Origin: Adineta steineri
Taxonomy: Eukaryota > Rotifera > Eurotatoria > Adinetida > Adinetidae
Length of the DNA: 64,000 nt
Reading direction: 5' to 3'
Assembly: GCA_905250115.1 (NCBI GenBank)
Contig: CAJNOI010000308.1
Span: 16,209 to 80,208, forward strand
Shown: positions 10,948 through 23,003 of the stretch, piece after piece
How positions within the stretch are numbered: the first letter of the stretch is position 1
How the letters are laid out: each line of letters starts with the position of its first letter
Notes under the pieces: generated by a model
The model's input: only the letters and a program-made list of their open reading frames with translations
What the model was told of the DNA's origin: nothing
Database searches by the model: none
Translations under genes and position numbers: made by a program

Positions 10948-12754
10948 TCAAAATTTTAGTGTTGTTCGAATAAGTACTGGTTCATTTCGTAATTGTTGCA
11001 TTTCTTTAACAGAAGTCCATGGATCGGTAATTGTTCTTCGATCATCTCGAGCATTCACTTTTAATTTTGGTAAATTCATACGCCCTTTGTCATCATCATT
11101 ATTTTCAACGATAGTAAAATTTATATTCGAACCCATTTGCTTCCTTTTTAACTCTTCAAATTGATGACGTTTTTGTATTTTTTGTAAAAGTTTTGCATGT
11201 TTAAGAAATGATTCATCATATGACATAGTTGGAAATGTTGATGTTATTAATGTGTTTGATCTTGATATTGGAAATTTATTTGATGGATCATTTGTTCCCG
11301 AGGGAACAACTGTTTGCGCATTAGAAAGATGAGGAGGAGCTGGTGCACGATGTCCTTCACTCGTCATATCATTAGCACGATTTAATAAAATAAGAAGCGA
11401 AATTTCACGAAGATATTCTGACCAATTCATTAAAGGAGATTTACTAAGAAATATTAAATATAGAAAAATTATTTGACTTTAAAAATCTTACTCAGTGATG
11501 TTACCAGGACGATCGTCATAACCTAAAATTGCATCTATAAAATCAATACCATATTTTTGACTAAAATATAAATTTTCATATTAATATTCTCATTATTAAA
11601 TCTGTATCTATATACTTCAATATGAGAATAAGATTATTATGAATCCGATTAAAATATTCTCTTGTTATAATTCGGTTAAAATCATTATCGTATGATTTTC
11701 GTGGATCTTTCAAAAAATAACTTCTAGCAGCAACTAATTCTTTTTCTGTTAATTTTGTTGTTAATTCAATCTTAACAAAAATATATCATAAAAAATTAAG
11801 TAAACGAGTTAATTATATGTACTCTATCTTTAGCAGCAATGACTTTACAACTATAAAGTCGTATAAAGTCTGACCAAGCAACAGCACCTTGTTGTATTGG
11901 ATCCATTAAACTAAAATATTTCTTTCCTAAATCTTGATTATGTTGAATAAATGATTCAAGACCATCTGATCCGGTTTTATTTGCTTTGAGTGAAAGAAAT
12001 TCTTCCAAAACAATATAGCCATCTAAAAAGAATACAATGGATGCTATTTAAAATTTTGTTTTTATTTTCACCTCTATCTCGATCAATTTGATCAAATGCA
12101 TTCATTAAATGCATAAGTTCATCATGACTAAGTAAACGAGTTAGATCACTCTAAATAATATTTAAATCAAAAAAATATTTTCATTTGAAAATAATTTACA
12201 CAATCTGGACAACTCCAATCTTGTTTTGCATGACGTCGTAAAGGAACCAATTGATGACTAAGATAACCACGTTGAGTAAGACATTGTAAATCATATGCTT
12301 TAATACAAACACGACAACGTATTGAATCACCAGCACAAGAACTACCACAACATGAACATAAGAAATTATATGAAATAGCAGCCTATCGTTAAAAATAATA
12401 TATAGTTTTGAAGATAATAGAAAAAACAATACGAGTGTTGCTTCTTTTTCAGTTGGCATTCGAGGTGTTCCATCTGTTTGTGAAGGTTTTAAAATAGATT
12501 TTGGTGCATAACTTGATTGTCTTTTAAATATAGATCGTTGAGTAGTGAAATTAGGCGTAGTTTCTAAATATAAAAGTGATAAGTATTATTTGAATTAAAA
12601 TCAATTCATATAAACCTTGTTTTAAACTTAATCTTGCTGATTTTTTCCATAGAACAGCGGTTGAAATATCTCGAGCAACTTGCCAACTAGGTTTCATCGT
12701 TGTTGAGGTTCTTGCTGGCCATGCTAGAGTTTGTTTATCATTTGAAGTATTCAT
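10948..12754 (-). CDS. PHF24: PHD-finger plus EF-hand-like protein, PHF24/GINIP type
   Basis: Multi-exon gene from ATG 12754 to TGA 10948-10950. A basic, disordered N-terminus (includes RQSSYAPKSILKPSQT) leads to a treble-clef/PHD zinc finger: CSCCGSSC, RCRVC, then a WSCPDC end (about 12379-12190). An EF-hand-like segment follows (HLMNAFDQIDRDRDGYIVLEEFLSL) and a second, weaker one (YFSLMDPIQQGAVAWSDFIRLY). The C-terminal part resembles the end of PHF24 (MNWSEYLREISLLILL against the family W-x2-FLxE-x2-LxIL pattern). In vertebrates PHF24/GINIP binds active G-alpha-i and tunes GABA-B signalling in neurons; that role here is inference from homology. The first EF loop (DRDRDGYIVLEE) keeps the Ca2+-binding pattern, unlike the decayed second. 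Confidence 0.8.
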
Positions 12755-13370
12755 AATGTTCACTATTTAATGATGATATGCTCAATATGAATACACTTGA
12801 AATTTTATAAGAAAGTTGTAATAAATAATGAAGTTAAGAAAACAGAAGAGAAATAATGTGATAGAAACAGAGACAAATAAGAGGTGTCATTTTTCGTTTT
12901 CTTTTTTCTTTGAGTTTTTATTCTTCTTACTGTTATAAATATTTGTTATTACTATCACGATTAATCTGAGATAAGAGTAAGAGAAGAGAAATAATATACA
13001 TTCTTGACAATTAAAGTTCTTTTTTTTCTAAACATACATATATATGTCAATACAAAAATAAAGATAGAATTTGTATAATGATAGTTTAATATTTTATTTG
13101 AAATAAGTAAAACAATAAAAATGTCATCATAAATTAAGTATTATTTCAGCTCAAAATGTATGCTGATGATATCAATAAATAAAATCTCATGTATATATAG
13201 AAACTATTTTGGAAGGCAAATAATTTATGACACTGAATATTACATATGTAAGAGGTAGACGAAATACTTCTTGACATATTTTCATAGAATAAAAAAAGTG
13301 GTTTATAGTTTACGATCATTTAAACTCTTCGTCTTGATATAGATAGTAGTCTGTTAAAGATAATTTTTTA
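12755..13370. other. Intergenic, nothing identified
   Basis: AT-rich spacer between two minus-strand genes; no open frame, RNA gene or repeat that I can support. Confidence 0.6.
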
Positions 13371-13751
13371 TTACTTGAAAGTCTCTGTCTGATAGTTTGA
13401 TGTAATTAAAGATGTATTTCGAGGAAAATAATAAATAGAAACTATTGTTATTGTAAGTCCGATAGCTACATTTAATAAAAAAATAATTTGAATTAATGTT
13501 TTTGATAGATATTGTTGACGAATTTCTTGCATTATTTTCTGTTGTTCATTAATTTTCTTACGTTCATCATTTATACATACGAGATCTTGTTCTAAACAAC
13601 TACGTAATTCAATTGATTTATCAAAAGAACGAATATTATATGAATAACCAGGATGACATTTATTTGAACACGGTGACCATTCAGTCCGTTCATCAATATG
13701 ACATTTTATTGAAAAAATGAATAGTGATGATATAAGAATTGAAATATGCAT
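13371..13751 (-). CDS. Short type I membrane protein with half a thrombospondin repeat
   Basis: Single-exon gene of 126 codons. It has a signal peptide (MHISILISSLFIFSIKC), then TEWSPCSNKCHPGYS, which matches the WSxC...C start of a thrombospondin type 1 repeat. The later conserved CSV/C-terminal strands of the repeat are absent; two more cysteines follow (RSCLEQDLVC). Next comes a charged helix (DERKKINEQQKIMQEIRQQY), one transmembrane segment (IQIIFLLNVAIGLTITIVSIYYF) and a short tail ending in TGA/TAA. No canonical family. It lies divergently to KMO with a 433-bp shared upstream region. It is probably a real small gene given signal peptide plus TM order; function unknown. Confidence 0.55.
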   Translation of the reverse strand: MHISILISSLFIFSIKCHIDERTEWSPCSNKCHPGYSYNIRSFDKSIELRSCLEQDLVCINDERKKINEQQKIMQEIRQQYLSKTLIQIIFLLNVAIGLTITIVSIYYFPRNTSLITSNYQTETFK

Positions 13752-14184
13752 GATTATAAAATTTGAATATTTTTCCTATTGCTTATTATGAAACTCTATT
13801 GATATTTAGCATAAATAATCACATTAAGTTTTAAATCCTTATCATGACAGGCAAATAATTTGATCATTTAATGATATGAAAGTGTTTTTTTAATTAAATT
13901 ATAGAGTTATAAAATATTGTTACGATAAAAAGTGAACTGAATGTCTTGTTTTCATTGTCAATTGATACATATTTAAAGTCTATACTAAGAAATTATACTT
14001 ATAAATTAAGTAGATAGAGAACAAAATTCAAATTAGTAAAGTAAAGAGATTAACTGGCTTTGATTGACACCAGTAAAAATGATCGAGATGTCGCTATGAT
14101 CAATTGTCTTACATAATAAATGATATATATATACTCGATTAGATAAGAGTAAAGAGGTGTGTTTTTCAGTTTACAGTTATAGAT
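13752..14184. promoter_or_regulatory. Divergent intergenic region shared by the TSR-like gene and KMO
   Basis: 433 bp between two opposite start codons. A TTTTTCAG acceptor at about 14163-14170 lies just upstream of the KMO ATG, suggesting a 5' UTR intron or trans-splicing. No clear TATA or operator can be assigned. Confidence 0.4.
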
Positions 14185-16018
14185 ATGGCACGTCGTGTTG
14201 AAAATAATTCTACTCAAACAGTTGCTATTGTCGGTGGTGGACTCGTATGTAATCAATTGAAATAAATTAATGAAATTCTAAATTAAATTTTATAGGGTGG
14301 TACTTTATGTGCTTTATTTTTCGCTAAACATGGCATTAAAGTTCATTTATTTGAACTTCGATCAGGTTTGTCTTATTCTTTTTGTTATTCTAGAAATAAA
14401 TAATTTATATAATTTAGATATTCGTACACAAAAAGTTGTTAAAGGTCGAAGTATTAATATGGCATTATCTCGTCGAGGTCGTGATGCCCTCGCTTATGTT
14501 AATTGTGAAGATATGATTGTTCGAAATGGTATACCAATGCGTGCACGAATGTTACATGACCTTAAGTGTCATACAACGCCTGTCCCATATGGTACTCGTC
14601 CGGAACATGTACTATAAATAAAGTTTTTTCTTGTTTTAATGAATGTTTTAATTTTTCAAAGGAAGTCATATCAATTGATCGTCGTATTCTTAATGAACTT
14701 TTACTAGACGGTATCTTGATATTTAATAATTTATTATTTATTCTTTTTTTAAACTGTTTAGAGGCATCGAAATATCCTCAAATCAATATTCATTTTCAAC
14801 ATAAATTTGTTCATTGGAATTCAGAAGAAAAAAGTGCAACATTTCAAACGTAAAATATTTCAAAATCATATCATTTGTAATCATTTTTTTATTCTTTAGT
14901 GCATCCGGTGAACATGTTGACTTCAAAGTCGATGGTTTAATTGGTTATGATGGGTAAATCAATGAAATATTCTATTAAATCAATGAATAAAAACTTTTCA
15001 TTCTTAGTTGTCATTCCGGTGTTCGTGCAGCAATGATGAAACTCGATTCAGTTGATTTCTCTCAAGAATATATTGATACGAATTATATGGAATTTTGTAT
15101 TCCAGCAAAAAACAACGAAGTAAACTAAATTAACAAATTATTTTATTTATTCATTATTTTTCTTGATTCTATTAAGTATGCTATGGCAGTAAATTATCTT
15201 CATATATGGCCACGTCATGAATTCATGTTAATTGCTTTGCCAAATCAAGATAAATCATTTACAACAACACTTTTTTTACCATTACCTATATTTCAAAAAA
15301 TAACAACAACTGATGAACTTTTGACATTTTTTCAAACACATTTTCCTGATGCGATTTCATTTATTGGACGAGAAAATTTAATTGAAACATATTTTTCATC
15401 ACAACCATTACCACTTGTTTCAATAAAATGTTCACCACATGCATCAGTCGATGGAAATATTTTATTGATGGGTGATGCTGCACATTCAATGGTTCCATTT
15501 TATGGCCAAGGAATGAATGCAGCATTTGAAGATACATTAGTTCTATTTGAAAAATTAAAAGAAAATAATTTTCAATTATCAAAATCATTCATTGATTACG
15601 AGTAAATATTTTCTATTCAATTTTCAAAATAAATATTTTTAAATTTAGTAAAAATCGTCGAGAAAATGCACATGCAATTGTTGATTTATCTATGTACAAT
15701 CATCATGAAATGAGACATTTAGTAACTCAACGTTCATATTATTGGCGTAAGAAAATCGATAATTTCTTATATCGTATAGTACCACAATGGTGGATACCAC
15801 TTTATACAATGGTAACATTTACAAGAATTCCATATAAACAATGTTTAGAATTACGAAAAAGACAAGATAATATATTAAAAATTCTTCGTCTTATTGGTTA
15901 TTCTATTATTGGATTGTATGCATTGAAACAATTTGCAATTTATGTTATTAAACCATTCGCTATTCAATTTATTGTACGAAAAATTTTACCAAAAATGGTA
16001 GCTGATCAAGTGGTTTAA
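14185..16018 (+). CDS. KMO: Kynurenine 3-monooxygenase
   Basis: FAD/NADPH enzyme of the outer mitochondrial membrane that hydroxylates L-kynurenine to 3-hydroxykynurenine in tryptophan breakdown. Spliced exons (starting about 14185-14244, 14296-14365) encode the FAD fold [17 protein letters not shown] with the Glu that holds ribose (VHLFELRS), then [16 protein letters not shown] and SIDRRILN. Further on are [18 protein letters not shown] and the second FAD motif [19 protein letters not shown]. The C-terminal region has [18 protein letters not shown] and two hydrophobic segments (about residues 400-450), matching the membrane anchor of animal KMO. About eight introns, all compact. Stop TAA at 16016-16018. 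One donor (after PEH, GTACTA) is weak but frame-consistent. Length near 450 residues is normal. Confidence 0.95.
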
Positions 16019-16533
16019 ATTATAGTTTTTTTTTCGATATCTATTCAAGCTTGGTGATAGATTATTTTTGATAAAACGAATTTTGTGTTGAAATTTTTCA
16101 AAAAGAAGAATTGAGAATAAAAATTATGATTACAAAATCATCTCATCGCTTAATTTATTTTTAGACATTCAACTCTTATTTAAATCGAAATCTTATGTCT
16201 ATATACTAAAAGTATTATTCATCGCGATGCTCTTTTATATTTTGATACATAAGACAAATGTTATATGAAACGAGTATTGTTCAATAATATGAAACTACTC
16301 AAACGATCAATGAATACATGATCAAATATCTTTCTATTCTTTAAAAAGAATAATCAAATATTTTAATGATGAAATTATTTTTCGAAAAAAAAATTTCTTC
16401 ACATAAACAAAACACTACAGAATTTATAAAGAAGACTACGAAATCATATATAAGAAAAAAGTATAATGCCTACAAACATACACTCACAACTAAAATTTTT
16501 TGTTTTTTTTTCAAATAATATTCTACTTCGTTT
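16019..16533. other. Convergent 3' spacer, nothing identified
   Basis: AT-rich 3' flanks of KMO (plus) and the tetraspanin gene (minus). No further gene is seen. Confidence 0.6.
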
Positions 16534-17435
16534 TTAAATTTGAGTTATTTCAACTGGTTCATGAATAGTTTTCGATACGTTTTGTACATAATTGTTGCTA
16601 TTAATCGGGACTCCATTAGCAAGATGATGTATCATTATTTTAGGAATATCATCAAATTTTTTGTAACGTTGATTTAAAATACATAATAATATAATTGCTA
16701 GAAAATGTAATAAAGCACAAAGACCTGTAACACCCATAAGTAATAATAATTCAATAGTAAGATATTTTTTAACTATTGGATAACAACCATTTGTATGCAG
16801 CAATGATTTGCTATTCGCTAAGCTAGTACTATTATTATTAACATCTTTGGTATGTAAACAATTCGGTTCTTGACAACAAGATGAAGGAAATGAATCAGAT
16901 GAGATTGAATTGTAATCATCTTTGTTATCAATTCCACAACATTTATATTTTAATTGAAAAGAATCAAGTAAACTTGCTGTTGCTGCTGGTGATTGTTGAA
17001 AAGAATGAACAAGTAACGAGCGTAATTGGGAAAATACAAAATAATAATAGAGAATTGATATAGCTAACATGATAAGATTAAGAATAAATGAAAATGCCTA
17101 ATATATAGAAAATATTATTTGGATAAAAATAATTCAAATTAAAAACAAACCCATAGAGCTGTAACGAATAAAGATAAAGATCTATTTCGTTTAATTACAC
17201 CATAAATTGAAAAAAATGCTAACATTAATGAAACAAAACCCAAGCCAATAAATACAAATAGAACATATACCAGATATGAATCGAATTTATCAGTTTTTAT
17301 AAGACGATTGATTGTCACTATATCACTTTGAAGAAAAGTTAAATAGAGACCCATACAAAATTGTATAAGACTTGTCACACCAATGAGTACACATAAAGTA
17401 CAGAAAAAACATGCAACATTAAAGCAACAAACCAT
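16534..17435 (-). CDS. Tetraspanin
   Basis: Four-helix membrane scaffold protein. Start ATG at 17435 begins MVCCFNVACFFCTLCVLIGV, with juxtamembrane cysteines that are probably palmitoylated, leading into TM1; an in-frame upstream extension is charged and untypical, so I reject it. TM2 and TM3 follow (LVYVLFVFIGLGFVSLMLAFF; exon join about 17150/17097). The large extracellular loop has the family CCG signature (KYKCCGIDNKDDY), a second SCCQEPNC pair and a later NGC, giving the disulfide set. TM4 (LLLMGVTGLCALLHFLAIILL) and a short cytosolic tail end at 16534. Two exons, about 270 residues, normal size. Partners (integrins, receptors, proteases) cannot be told from sequence. Confidence 0.9.
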
Positions 17436-18737
17436 TTTTGTATTATATGATGTTATGTATGTATGTAAGTTCTTGTTCCCAGGAGGATAATAAACACTGA
17501 TTCCCCTTTTCTTCTCTTCTCTTTCTTGACTACACACCTGAATTTCTTCTTTTTTTATTCTTCTTCTCTTATTGAGCGATATCACAAGAACTAAATGACA
17601 CGAAAGAAAAAAAGTTCATACTGTCTTACATCTTGGATAAATTTTCTTTCTTCACTTTTGCTCACATATGAATAACGGACTGTTGACAGAGGCATACATG
17701 CGTAAGAAACCTTTTTTTTTTCTCTTATATCTTAGGACAAAATAATCGATGCCATAGTCTACCTATGTCTTTTCATATGTTTGTATTTATTTAGTGCAAA
17801 GTAACTGAACATGAGTCTATTGCTATGGTACCATAAAGAAGAGAGAGAGTAAAAAGTATATGATTAAAATTTGTCTGTGTCAGTATATTTCATCGACATG
17901 TAGACTAAAATTCGTTCTTTCGCTTGAAGAAACAATCAATTAAAATGACTTTCTTATTATTTCACTAAATTGAAATAAATGAATTCATCCGTGACCGCAT
18001 ATATCGGTATAAATGTTTGCATGCATACATGTTTTGATAATGTAAACGATCATAGGAGTTGTTAATATACTATATTTATCCTGAAGAGTTAGAAGAACAA
18101 GTTAAAATATTCATTGTCTATGATTTCTTCAATCGATTAAATAATTTCATTTATTTACTAAAATTTTCGTTTTCAAGAAAATGATAGAATGAAGTGTTTT
18201 TATGTAAAGTCAAAAGTTACAACAAACTATCATTATTGATATATTATGAATAATATTTCAAAAGAATATTGTAAGTTGTATCGACAATAATAAAAGAAGT
18301 TTCTCGAAATCTAAAACTATAGATATAAACGGCATATAACTGATTAGATTATTATTATTCTATAAAGATGTTATCATATATCATCAACTACCTACGATGT
18401 TAATGAATAATAGATTTCTAAATATAATCTAACATTTGTTATTCTACTCTTTCTACTTTTCCACCCTAGACATTTTCCAAAAGTAATAAGTAAAAATTTG
18501 TCTTTAACTACAAATAACTTCTTGTAACGCAAAAAGCTTTTCTTATTTGAATACCAAATATAGATATTTGTCTACTATCTATTTGGATGAGATGAAAGAT
18601 AGCAAGCAAACCACTCGCCATCTAATTAAATACCGTACGGAAAGTACAGAACAATAAATATTCTGACAGGATATATCTACTGTTGTTTCAAAGCATATTG
18701 TATTCTTTTTCTTTATTCAACACAACCGACAACTAAC
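17436..18737. other. Divergent intergenic region, nothing identified
   Basis: 1.3 kb between the tetraspanin (minus) and transgelin-like (plus) start codons. Presumably holds both promoters; no motif or gene stands out by eye. Confidence 0.55.
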
Positions 18738-19329
18738 ATGGCATTAGATCGAGCAGTTAAGGATAAAGTATAACCGATACATATATATTATAATAAAATT
18801 AATAAAGAATGTATTTTTTAGATCCATTTCAAACGTGATGTTGAACAAGAACATGCAGCTAGAGAATGGATCGAATCTATTACTGGTGAAAAATTTCCGA
18901 CTGAAGATTATGAAGAAGCTCTTCATGATGGAATTGTTTTGTGCAAGTAAAGTTTACAATTATAATACAAATATATATTACAAGAATTTCTTTTTTTTTA
19001 GATTAATGAATAAACTTAAACCTGGTTCTGTACCTAAAATTCATACACAGGGAGGTCCAATTAAACTACGTGAAAATATTGGTCTTTTTCAAACAGCTGC
19101 ACGTGCTTATGGTGTTGATGCTAGTGAAGTATTTCAAGCTGTTGATTGTTTTGATAAACACAATATTCAACAAGTAACAGTAAGTCTTTTTTTTTATTAA
19201 TATTAACATTTATTCGATGAAATTAATTTTCTTTAGTTATGTATTTTTGCACTAAATCGTGCTGCTCAAAAGAATAACTTCGATGGACCTAAATTGAACT
19301 ATCATACCAAATTACCTGTCTACGATTAA
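18738..19329 (+). CDS. Transgelin/calponin-type single CH-domain protein
   Basis: Actin-binding calponin-homology protein of the transgelin/Mp20 class. Four exons: 18738 to about 18767 (MALDRAVKDK), about 18821-18945, about 19002-19178 and about 19237-19329. The CH domain shows AREWIESITGEKFP, ALHDGIVLCKLMNKLKPGSV, FQTAARAYGVDASEVFQAVD and NIQQVTLCIFALNRAA. The protein stops soon after (LNYHTKLPVYD, TAA), about 140 residues, so it lacks the C-terminal calponin-like repeat typical of transgelin (about 200 residues in vertebrates). This short form recalls invertebrate muscle protein 20-type proteins. Likely role: cross-linking or stabilising actin filaments in muscle or cortex. Confidence 0.9.
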
Positions 19330-21003
19330 ATAGTTAATGGAAAAGACATAAGAAAACTTTATGATAACTCCTTCTTTTTTATATCAATTCGATTTTTCTT
19401 TTATAATAAATTGAATCTAAGAAAAAAATTACTAGGAAATTTCTATACACATTCAAGACGACTTGTTAGTAACGGTACATTTTGTTTTGTCTATTACTAT
19501 GCTGATTAACTAAAAATCGAAAAATTAATAAAAAAAGGATAGAAGTAATATGGAAGAAATACTATAAAATATTCAATCAGAAGTTAATTATGTTGTTTTT
19601 CTTTTACCATTTTTTTTCATACATTATTACTATGCCCTTGAACTTACTAATTAAAATATTCAGGTGAAAAGATATAGGTATGTTAGAAGGAAAAGTTAGT
19701 GATATTATTTTGTTGGCCAATATATTGGTAACGTTACACATGATGAAAACAAATTGTGTAACCAATCGATGCACTTTAACCGCATATTTCCTCTCTAATT
19801 TTCATCATAAACAAGAAATCGTGTTTTGTAAAAACTTGATTAAACTCTTGTTTATTTACGGTTCGATAACCAATATATTCAACGTAATATTTAATCAAAT
19901 AGTAATGACCTGCTTCGATTCCTGACTTTTTTCTAAACGGTCTGTCGTTTTATATAGTAATAGTGTCATGATGGTAAAAACACAAATATATCACTTCCTA
20001 CTTATCGTTCGATCTTGCGTATAAGAACACCATATTATATACACAGGTGGTTTCTCTCTGTACTCATTTTGTTATTTGTCTGGTAAACAAACACCATATT
20101 CACCTTTTTGGTTGCTATTACAAATTGAGGTAGTACATAGTGTTAGTAGTATACTATCTATCGTAGATTATAGATGATTATTTGAAAATAATTATACATA
20201 TCAAATCATTATAGGATATATTTGGATTTAAGCCTTTTTTTAATGATACCTAAAACAAATAGTCTCCTTCTATTATTTAAATCACGCTAGAGTAACATTC
20301 TTTGTTTTTTTTTTGTGGTAAATTTCTTAATTCGAATTTATGATAAATTAATTGATGGATAGAATATATTTAACAGGAAATTTCTATAAGATTGTTCTAG
20401 TGTAGTAGGTAACTCGAAACATTTTATTAGACGTTATTTTTTTATTTTTGATATTAGTTACATTAGCATGAAAATTTGATGTATATAACGATGTTGTCAG
20501 GAGCAAAAGACATATTGATATTGGAGAATAGTGAGTCATGCCACACGTAGAATACTATGTTAGATATTTTTTATACAATCATAGTACAAAATACGTCACA
20601 TTATTTTTATATAAATATCAAATTTACTGTTAGATTTTACAAAAAACATACGATTAAAATATTGATCAGGCAGAAAATTTCCGTTACAGACATTAATATT
20701 CATAGGTAAGAATTTTGTGACTATTTTCTTTTATTGCCAATAAACAGTATTGAGTGCATTTTTATCATTATATTTTTGATAACTAATATTAAAATGGTTT
20801 TCTAACGAAGACATCATGACAGTAGATACTACACATACTTCTCCTATGAGTACTATTTATTTATGAATTACGCAAATATATTATATTAAATTCAATACAA
20901 AAAAATAAAATTACTTTATATTTTTTAGTTGATTCAAAGTGTTTGACAATAGTTCTTGTTTAAAAGTACATATTACATACTTATCTTATTAGCGAACATA
21001 GCA
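19330..21003. other. Intergenic, nothing identified
   Basis: 1.7 kb, AT-rich. Short open frames here (for example around 19680-19925) have no splice context, composition or motif that supports a gene. Confidence 0.55.
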
Positions 21004-22029
21004 ATGTACACAAAACATGCGTTGGTTATTGGTAATGAGGCTTACAGAAAATCGCCTTTAACTTCATGTATTAATGATGCAAATGATGTGTCTAATATGT
21101 TAACTGCAATGGGATTTCAATCAAACCCTGCAGCAAATGTAACATCCAATGAGATGAAATTACTCTCTCGGGAATTTATTCAAACTATTCAACCAGGATC
21201 TGTTGTTATACTCTATTTCTCTGGTCATGGCATACAATATAATGGTATTAACTATTTGCTTGGAATAAACGATGATAACGTTGTTCTTGATCGACTCGAT
21301 TCCTCGGCTCTTAACGTTCAGGATATAATCAATAGCATACATACAAAAAGTCCCAGACTAGTATTAGTTATTCTAGATGCTTGTCGTGGTTATGAAGTTA
21401 GCGATCCAACGCAAGATGGAAGTCGTTTTTACCGTAGAGGATTATATGGTTTTAGAGATGGACTTGCACCAATGCGAGCACCACCAGCAACTATAATTGT
21501 TTTTGCGTGTGCTGAAGACGAATTTTCAAGTAGTGTGTCAATGAATGATCGAAATAGTCTCTACACTTTTCATCTGCTTCGTCATCTTTGTACAGCAAAT
21601 ACTGACATTGATCAGGTATTGAAAAATGTTGCAGCAGATGTTCAAAGAGATCCTATGAATTTTTTACGTCAAGTACCATTTCGATACAGTAGCTTAAATG
21701 AACCAATATGTCTCGTAGGTTATGGTGGAATGAATTCTCCAATGACACCTATGCTTGGTTATCAAGGAGGATATGGTTATCGTAAGTTGTTCTTTCAAAA
21801 CAATGTATATATATATATGCTAACTTTTTAAATATATTCAGAACAATATCAACAGCCATATGGGAAGGCACGCCATGTTGGTCGGTATTTTCCTCCAATG
21901 TTCACCGCTCACGATAACTTCTTCGCATCACGTCATCATCAAATGAGCAAGAGAAGAGCGCTGTTCGATAAAAGTATTGATCCTGCAAGATATGATTTTC
22001 CAAATTTTCAACCATTCTATTATTACTGA
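21004..22029 (+). CDS. Caspase-fold (peptidase C14) protein
   Basis: Cysteine peptidase of the caspase/metacaspase clan. From ATG 21004: strand 1 KHALVIGNEAY, then CINDANDVSNMLTAMGF. The catalytic His is in VVILYFSGHGIQ and the catalytic Cys in LVILDACRGY, followed by APPATIIVFACAEDE, so the dyad is intact. Exon 1 ends at a GTAAGT donor about 21781; exon 2 (from about 21841) gives a Tyr/Pro/His-rich tail ending YYY and TGA 22027-22029. No death, CARD or Ig domain is attached. The open frame extends upstream through a hydrophobic stretch (YYILILLANIA) but without ATG before an in-frame TAG at 20950-20952; that TAG could itself be a splice acceptor, in which case the protein has an N-terminal hydrophobic leader. 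Role in cell death or other proteolysis is not decided by sequence. Confidence 0.82.
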
Positions 22030-22053
22030 TGATAATAACTTATTTTGTTACTA

Positions 22054-22456
22054 GAGACCTGCACGGAGTCATTTTCGGAGCCGCTGTCGAAGTTAAATAA
22101 ATTTCATATCAAAAATTCAACTTTAACGTTAAAGAATATTGAAACCCATAGTTTTGTTCCCCGACATTTTCTCTACAAAATGATGTATTTCGAAGGATGG
22201 GTAGATACTTTGTTGAGCCTCACCAACACAAAAGAAAAGTCGGAGTTATTTTCGACTCCGACTTTTTCTGTATTTTATTTTACTTTGTGAGGCTCACTAA
22301 GACGTCTGCTGATCCTTCAAAATAGATCATCTTGTAGAGAAAATGTGGAGCAACAAATCTATGAACTCCAATATTCTTTAACATTAAAGTTGAATTATTA
22401 ACATAAAATTTATTTGACTGCCACAGCAATTCCGAAAATGACTCCGTACAGGTCTC
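22054..22456. mobile_element. 400-bp foldback (MITE-like) element
   Basis: Nearly the whole stretch is one imperfect palindrome. Left end GAGACCTGCACGGAGTCATT; the right end in reverse complement is GAGACCTGTACGGAGTCATT. Inner arms also pair (TTCAACTTTAACGTTAAAG with the inverse of CTTTAACATTAAAGTTGAA; CATTTTCTCTACAA with TTGTAGAGAAAATG; GAGCCTCAC with GTGAGGCTC), closing on GTCGGAGT/ACTCCGAC at the centre near 22253. It begins 25 bp after the caspase-like stop codon, so it probably lies in that 3' UTR. The open frame inside it is a by-product of the palindrome. No clear target-site duplication. Confidence 0.8.
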
Positions 22457-23003
22457 CATTCGTTACACATAAACAAAAATAGCATGTATTTTTTTTTAAT
22501 GTTTTTATGTAAAAAAAACAAATATAGTTACATAGAATAATCAAAAATTCGAAGTCTAAATTGATGTTATCAAGACGAAATAATGAAAACTCCAATTCTT
22601 CAAGAGATTGCAAGTGTTATGACCTGCACTTTAGTTTCCTTGTTCTTTATGCTCAAATTAAAATTCAGTATCATATTTATCAATATAATTCAGCAAAAGT
22701 CTTGTATCTGATAATAGATAGTTTATATTTAAAACTGTCAAACAAAGATATATATATTAATATTGATTACATTGAAAGATTCGTAAGGAAAAGAAGAAAA
22801 CTCGGGATAAATTTTCGCCATCTAGTAAATTTTATAATTCGTACGGAAATATAACCAATAGAACGAAAGAATATTACGAGATCAACCATCATATATGAAT
22901 TTTTGATCATATAGTTTAATATTACAATTGTATTTGAATTTTTTCTTTTTTCAAATAATATCAATCATATCTCTTGTAGTATCACTAACGTTATTCAACC
23001 TCA
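22457..23003. other. Intergenic, nothing identified
   Basis: AT-rich spacer before RAD1; holds its presumed promoter. No supported gene. Confidence 0.55.

Noticed and set aside
17436-17585. 50-residue N-terminal extension of the tetraspanin
   Set aside because: Charged residues ahead of MVCCFNV do not fit tetraspanin topology; the ATG at 17435 gives the normal short cytosolic start.
19680-19925. 81-codon plus frame
   Set aside because: No acceptor or donor, no start context and no protein-like pattern; random in AT-rich DNA.
22045-22290. 81-codon plus-strand frame after the caspase-like gene
   Set aside because: It lies wholly inside the foldback element; the open frame is a by-product of the palindrome and has no start or splice context.
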